Shown in pieces: positions 59,824 to 64,000 of a DNA stretch of 64,000 nucleotides. The DNA lies in the NCBI GenBank assembly GCA_029990175.1, contig JARKIP010000010.1:41596001-41660000 (forward strand). Direction: 5' to 3'. The position numbers and the translations under genes are program-made. The notes below the pieces were generated by a model that saw only the letters and a program-made list of their open reading frames with translations, made no database searches and had not been told where the DNA came from. Within the stretch, counting starts at the first letter, position 1, and each line of letters starts with the position of its first letter. The stretch comes from Petunia secreta (lineage: Eukaryota; Streptophyta; Magnoliopsida; Solanales; Solanaceae).

Positions 59824-61300
59824 TTGGTCAAACATCCAGCCACAAAAAGGAGGTTCAGGGAGGAATCACCACCAACCACTTCTTCTTCTTCTTCTAAGAA
59901 CGACTCATTCAATGTTGATCAAAGTGCAGATGAGGAAAATGAAATTCTGATTTATGAATGGAGGATTGTCATGGACATGGTAAATCAGTTCAACCCGAAG
60001 ATTTACAATACATTCATGAATACTGGTTGGGCCGGGATACTCACAAGAGCATTGAGTGCAGCTGTGATTGACATGATGGTTGAATGTAATGCTGAATTGG
60101 GCAAACAAGTAGAACAAGAATGCAAAATAAAATGCAGGGGTTGGATAGTGTAAGTGTCTGCAAAAGCACTGAACAAATACCTTGAACATCCCAATTTCAT
60201 CCCAAAATACCATATGACCAAGTTGACAATGAGTGAAGAAGCGCAAAGAGAATTGTTAGTACCTATGATAGGTAGGGAAGTAAACCCTGGATGCAGAAAG
60301 GTTGGAGTTCAAATCACAAGACAAGACCTCAACTTTGAACCCAAAGGTTGGCATCAATTATTACTTCTTGGATATTTGCCTACAAGAGAGAAGCACACCC
60401 TAACCTTGAGGAGCAGTCATGATTGGGTGCCTAATGTCTGGAATAAAAATCAACTTGGGAGCTGAGGTGGTAAAGGAAATGATGGAAGCTGCTAGATCTG
60501 ATGGTGCAGAGTGCAAACCTTCCTTATGCAAATACAATGACAGAGTATCCGATTGAGCAAGGTTGTGAAATCATGGGTGATGATGATTATGCATTTTCCA
60601 TGAAGAGGTTTGATTTGTATACCATTGAGGATGTGAACAATCTAATCCATCCTACACCTGTTGCTACACCAGTTGCCCCCACTTCAGGAACTTCTACACA
60701 TGCTGACAAGCCATCTACTTCAAGAGCACCCCCTCCACATACTAGTAGAGGTACATGCGATGTTCTCGTAGAATTGACTCAGGAAATTGTGGAGTTGGAT
60801 GGCAAACTGGAAGAATTCAAAGTTCTCATATCCAATATGCCTTAAGTTTATCCACCACCACCACCACCACATGATGCAATCACTCCTAATCAATTCAACT
60901 AGTTGATGAAGCCATGGAGGCAAACACCAAGAGCATCGAAGCAACAAGCATGCAATGGAAAAGATGGACAAGGCAGTGAAATTCTTAGCGAAAATACAGT
61001 TGGACATGACAAAGAAGTTGAATGTGATATGGGGAGAAAGAGAAACAGGAAGAAGAAGAGGACATAAAGCTATGACGACATTGATGAAATGAAAAGAGAT
61101 CTGGGTACCATGTTGGCTATAAAGTTTGATGGGGATGACCCCAATTTCGGTCCACAATTGATCCCTGAAGAAATCCAAATTCAAATGGCTTAGACAGCCT
61201 CACGTGATGAAGCTATGAGACCGAAAACCGAGAAGAATAAAGCAAAGGAGCAGCCTCCACTGAATCATGTGGAAGGCAAAGGAAAGAGTATTGTCTGAGA
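59824..61300 (+). pseudogene. Athila third ORF (env position), plant transposon protein-like
   Basis: Frame 59824-60153 reads VNQFNPKIYNTFMNTGWAGI and CKIKCRGWIV, then a stop. It continues as SAKALNKYLEHPNFIPKYHM and LMPMIGREVNP-like segments to 60465. Another frame, 60501-60845, carries a Thr/Pro-rich tail and a short coiled-coil (LVELTQEIVELDGKLEEFKV). The layout, a conserved region with LxYLxxP followed by IxxxxxV and a Pro/Thr-rich tail, resembles the plant transposon protein family (PF20167 as I recall) carried as an extra ORF in the env position of Athila elements. Its function is unknown. It is interrupted by stops and not expected to be expressed as a whole protein. Confidence 0.6.
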
Positions 61301-61881
61301 TTTACAGGGAGCACCTTCACCTCTTTTCCTTATTTACTTTTTGTATTTGATTACTTTGATTAGTTGTTTGAGGATATAGGAACTTTTAATGTTGGGTTGG
61401 GGTATACATTTGCTTGATTGTCCCATGTTATCCTTGTACATACTATTAGTTTAATTGTTTTCTTTAAATTTGAAGTTAGATTGCATTTTAAAATCCTTAG
61501 TGTAGCTTGTCTTTTGAATTGTTAAATGAAAACTCTAGAAACATTAAAAAAGTGAAAAATCCCAAAAAACAAAAATGCAAAATTTGAAAAACTCCAAAAA
61601 GATTCAATATGCACTTTCATGAACTACGCTTAGGATCAAAAGGGGTCTTTGCGCTACAATTTGCTACCAGATTATATAAGCAATATATATGAATAGAAAA
61701 GAATTGGCAAAAGAAGCAAGTTCCATTTTCTGGCCTTTGGTTAGGCTCGAATCACAGTACAGCTCACATTACATGGATCGTTAGCCTAATTAAAGGCTGT
61801 ATAACAACGCGCTATTGTTTTTACTAATATAACACGAGGATGGCAACTTATTTTATTAATAATAAGAACCTCAACAACACG
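61301..61881. other. Truncated 3' end of Athila and 3' flank of the transporter gene
   Basis: A/T-rich sequence with AAAAATCCCAAAAAACAAAA and TTGAAAAACTCCAAAAAG, often seen after Athila third ORFs. No 3' LTR is found before the transporter gene, so the element is truncated. The right part should hold the 3' untranslated region of the transporter gene (minus strand). Confidence 0.45.
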
Positions 61882-63453
61882 CTATTTGAGGTCATGAGGT
61901 GCTGGCTCAAGCAGGCTCTCCTCTTCATCCATGGTGTCACAAATTTTCCTACCTTTAGTCTCTGGCAACCATATTGTAAACAAACCAAAAGTGGCACTGC
62001 ACACTCCAAATATTCCGTAAGAAAATAAGCTGTTATTTCTTCCAAGTGCTACTAGCAACGGACTCAATGTACCACCAACTACTAGTGACTGTCTCACCAT
62101 TGACACTGCACAATTCCTCACGCATGTAGGAAATAATTCCAATGTGTAAATCAATAAAACATTGAAAGCCGTACAAGCACTGAAAAAGGACACCATTTCA
62201 AGCCCCATCTGCACCCCTGATTTCCAATGTTCAGTCACTACACAACCTAAGCTACATATGCCACTTAGTAAAGCAAATCCTAGGAGTGATACTTTCCTAC
62301 TCATTTTCCCAATTAGGAAAAATGCTATTATAGACGATGGCAGTTCTGATAACGCATTCAACGTGATGCTCAAGTATATATCAAATCCCAGGTCCCCAAC
62401 GCCTAACGGCATACCATAGTACACCATCCCGACGCCAAAACCAATCAACACAACCGTCAATAGTCTACCCAACGCCCAGTTTTTGTCGACCAACAATTTA
62501 ATGGCCGAGTAAAGATCCAAGTCTTTTGATGGCGACACGGACATATTAGTACTCTGCTCTTCCAAATCCGTAAATAACGTTTCAAAATTAAACTTACTCC
62601 TTGTGGCTGGACTTGCTATGCTTTTCAACGTCTTGATAAATTCTTCCTTATGTCCTCGCAAATAAAGCCACCTAGGAGATTCATGAACAAAGAAATATAC
62701 AAGAATGGTATATAGGACACCAGGCACACATGTCCACAGATATACAACTCTCCATGAATTGCATTTATTGAGATAAGCTATCCCCGGTAAAGAAATAAAG
62801 CCAAAGGTGAAACAAACGAAACTCATAATCCCAACTTGGCCTCGCCACTGTTTTCCTACTAACTCTGTGGACAAAACAAGAGCGCATGTCCCTATAGTTG
62901 CCCTTCCAAATCCAGAAACAAATCTCAGTGCAGCATACATCCAAATATTAGTAGAAAGTGTTGTAATACATCCCGTGATAGACATAATCAGACATGACAA
63001 AACTAGCATGTTTTTTCGACCAAAGGAGGAATCAGCTAAAGTACATAGAACAAATCCACCAAGGAGACAGCCTAGGAAAAAACATGAAGCTGGGAGGCCA
63101 GTGATTACTGAGCTACTACATTCCAGTGACCAATCAGACACTATGGATGTGTGAGTAGGCATATCCCAACTCCACGTGTCTTTTGGTAATTGACAGATAT
63201 TTTTGGATGAGTTATGGCATGAAGAAGAATTAGTGCAATGCCAAGTGGGCTGAGCATCAGTGAACACACTGATGAATGATTGTTGAGCATCAAAAGCCCA
63301 TGCAAGTGACACTAAGATGGCTTGTAAAAATTGCGACCATCCGAATTCTCCAATGCATAATTCAATCGTCTCGTCAAGTGAAAACTTGCTTCTTTCTTCT
63401 TTCAAATGATCGGTGGAGGAAAGGAGAGGTTCTTGATGATCATGAGTCATCAT
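61882..63453 (-). CDS. Organic cation/carnitine transporter (MFS, SLC22-like)
   Basis: A single-exon protein of 523 residues, the normal length for plant OCT proteins. It should move organic cations or carnitine-like solutes across a membrane (plasma membrane or tonoplast) by facilitated or proton-coupled transport. A first membrane helix (about 41-62) is followed by a long Cys-rich extracellular loop (63-112). That loop carries possible N-glycosylation sites at Asn75 and Asn81, a hallmark of the OCT group. The MFS loop motif is read as ADSSFGRK (about 140-147). LPETKGRK near residue 500 is the typical sugar/OCT-family ending. About 12 helices can be counted. A conserved GKQWRGQVG block is present. 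Start choice: the first Met of the frame, which gives an N-terminal tail of normal length with an acidic LL motif. No frame damage is seen. The nearest plant relatives are AtOCT2/3-type; this is recognition, not a search. Confidence 0.92.
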   Translation of the reverse strand: MMTHDHQEPLLSSTDHLKEERSKFSLDETIELCIGEFGWSQFLQAILVSLAWAFDAQQSFISVFTDAQPTWHCTNSSSCHNSSKNICQLPKDTWSWDMPTHTSIVSDWSLECSSSVITGLPASCFFLGCLLGGFVLCTLADSSFGRKNMLVLSCLIMSITGCITTLSTNIWMYAALRFVSGFGRATIGTCALVLSTELVGKQWRGQVGIMSFVCFTFGFISLPGIAYLNKCNSWRVVYLWTCVPGVLYTILVYFFVHESPRWLYLRGHKEEFIKTLKSIASPATRSKFNFETLFTDLEEQSTNMSVSPSKDLDLYSAIKLLVDKNWALGRLLTVVLIGFGVGMVYYGMPLGVGDLGFDIYLSITLNALSELPSSIIAFFLIGKMSRKVSLLGFALLSGICSLGCVVTEHWKSGVQMGLEMVSFFSACTAFNVLLIYTLELFPTCVRNCAVSMVRQSLVVGGTLSPLLVALGRNNSLFSYGIFGVCSATFGLFTIWLPETKGRKICDTMDEEESLLEPAPHDLK

Positions 63454-63517
63454 GACGGACTCTCAATAATGAGTTCGTTTGTCAAATTGGGTGGATTCGT
63501 TCTACCAGCTTTAAGAA

Positions 63518-63530
63518 GAGTAAGTATATA
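63518..63530 (-). promoter_or_regulatory. Possible TATA box of the transporter gene
   Basis: Minus strand TTTATATACTTAC lies about 70 bases upstream of the start codon at 63453. The position is reasonable, but the region is AT-rich, so chance is possible. Confidence 0.35.
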
Positions 63531-63701
63531 AATTATTAGAGAAGTTAAGCTAGCTGATGAATATAATATGACTATGTTTTTTAATTAGGAGAAAAGAATC
63601 TATCATTCAATAATTCATCAACTATTGATTAAAAAATAAGTTAATACTGTCAGCTAGCTGTTCAAGATAGTGTTCTGCTATAAAATCAAGCATTGTGTTT
63701 G

Positions 63702-64000
63702 CTCCCTCCGTCCCAATTTATGTGGCATCATTTCGTTTTTTGTTTATCCCAAAAAGAATGACACATTTTCTTATTTAACAACTATTTAATGCACTATCTA
63801 TATTTTATCTTTTTTGGGCCCTACATACTTTTAAAGCTACCAACAACTTTTTTATTACTCAAATTTCTCTTTCTTACTTTTTCAAGGGCAAAATTGAAAC
63901 TTCATAAGGTCAACCTCTATTTTCTTAACCTCCGTGCCCTATTTGTGGACGAAAAGGATAAGAATATGATGCTTTGTACTGTTTGGACATATAATAGTAC
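63702..64000. mobile_element. Stowaway-like MITE, left end
   Basis: CTCCCTCCGTCCCAATTTAT followed by GTGGCATCATTT is the common terminal sequence of plant Stowaway-type MITEs. The right end is not in the window, so the extent is not known. It lies about 250 bases upstream of the transporter start and could carry regulatory sequence. Confidence 0.5.

Noticed and set aside
62162..63154. Plus-strand open frames across the transporter
   Set aside because: Antisense shadows of the intact 523-residue minus-strand gene.

Overview
This is a plant nuclear window, most likely from a eudicot of the nightshade family (Solanaceae) or a close relative. The grounds are introns with plant-type splice sites, plant kinase, small heat shock protein and transporter genes, and dense nested retrotransposons. 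An RTE-type LINE tail and Helitron ends of a kind common in that family also fit. The family assignment is inference; the eukaryotic plant origin is firm.

Only three ordinary host genes are well supported: an AGC VIIIa (D6PK-like) protein kinase (5161/5783-7716, +), a small heat shock protein (9723-10238, +), and an organic cation/carnitine transporter of the major facilitator superfamily (61882-63453, -). Nearly everything else is transposable-element sequence in layers.

Layout. 1-3540: a decayed LTR retrotransposon end with a tRNA-iMet primer site, then an RTE LINE 3' fragment. 3541-7716: intergenic sequence and the kinase gene. 7990-8511: a degenerate Stowaway-like MITE. 8821-10238: a heat-shock promoter cut by an apparent solo LTR just after its TATA box, then the small HSP. 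10290-15510: short inverted-arm elements and a 3.2-kb non-autonomous Helitron. 15521-24368: a Mutator-like element with long terminal inverted repeats and a perfect 10-bp target duplication. It holds a complete CRM-type chromovirus (16368-23788, - strand) with a perfect 5-bp duplication. 25788-26480: a second Helitron 3' end in reverse. 26481-about 61700: an Athila-type retrotransposon (+) whose 5' LTR was split by an Ogre/Tat-type element (26546-50783, -). One LTR of that Ogre-like element was in turn invaded by a gag-only element (45817-49854). 61882-63453: the transporter, followed by the start of another MITE.

The insertion order can be read directly: Athila, then Ogre/Tat, then the gag-only element; and, separately, inverted-arm element, then Mutator-like element, then CRM. 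None of the retrotransposons looks able to move by itself. CRM is the best preserved, but it has lost a catalytic Asp in reverse transcriptase and carries stops and frameshifts. The most biologically suggestive points are the LTR inside the heat-shock promoter, the 16 copies of a GGCGGAGCGCC palindrome in the CRM LTRs and leader, the tandem duplication of ORF1 in the Ogre-like element, and a probable extra first exon for the kinase. I found no sign of an RNA gene, CRISPR array or novel multi-gene system.
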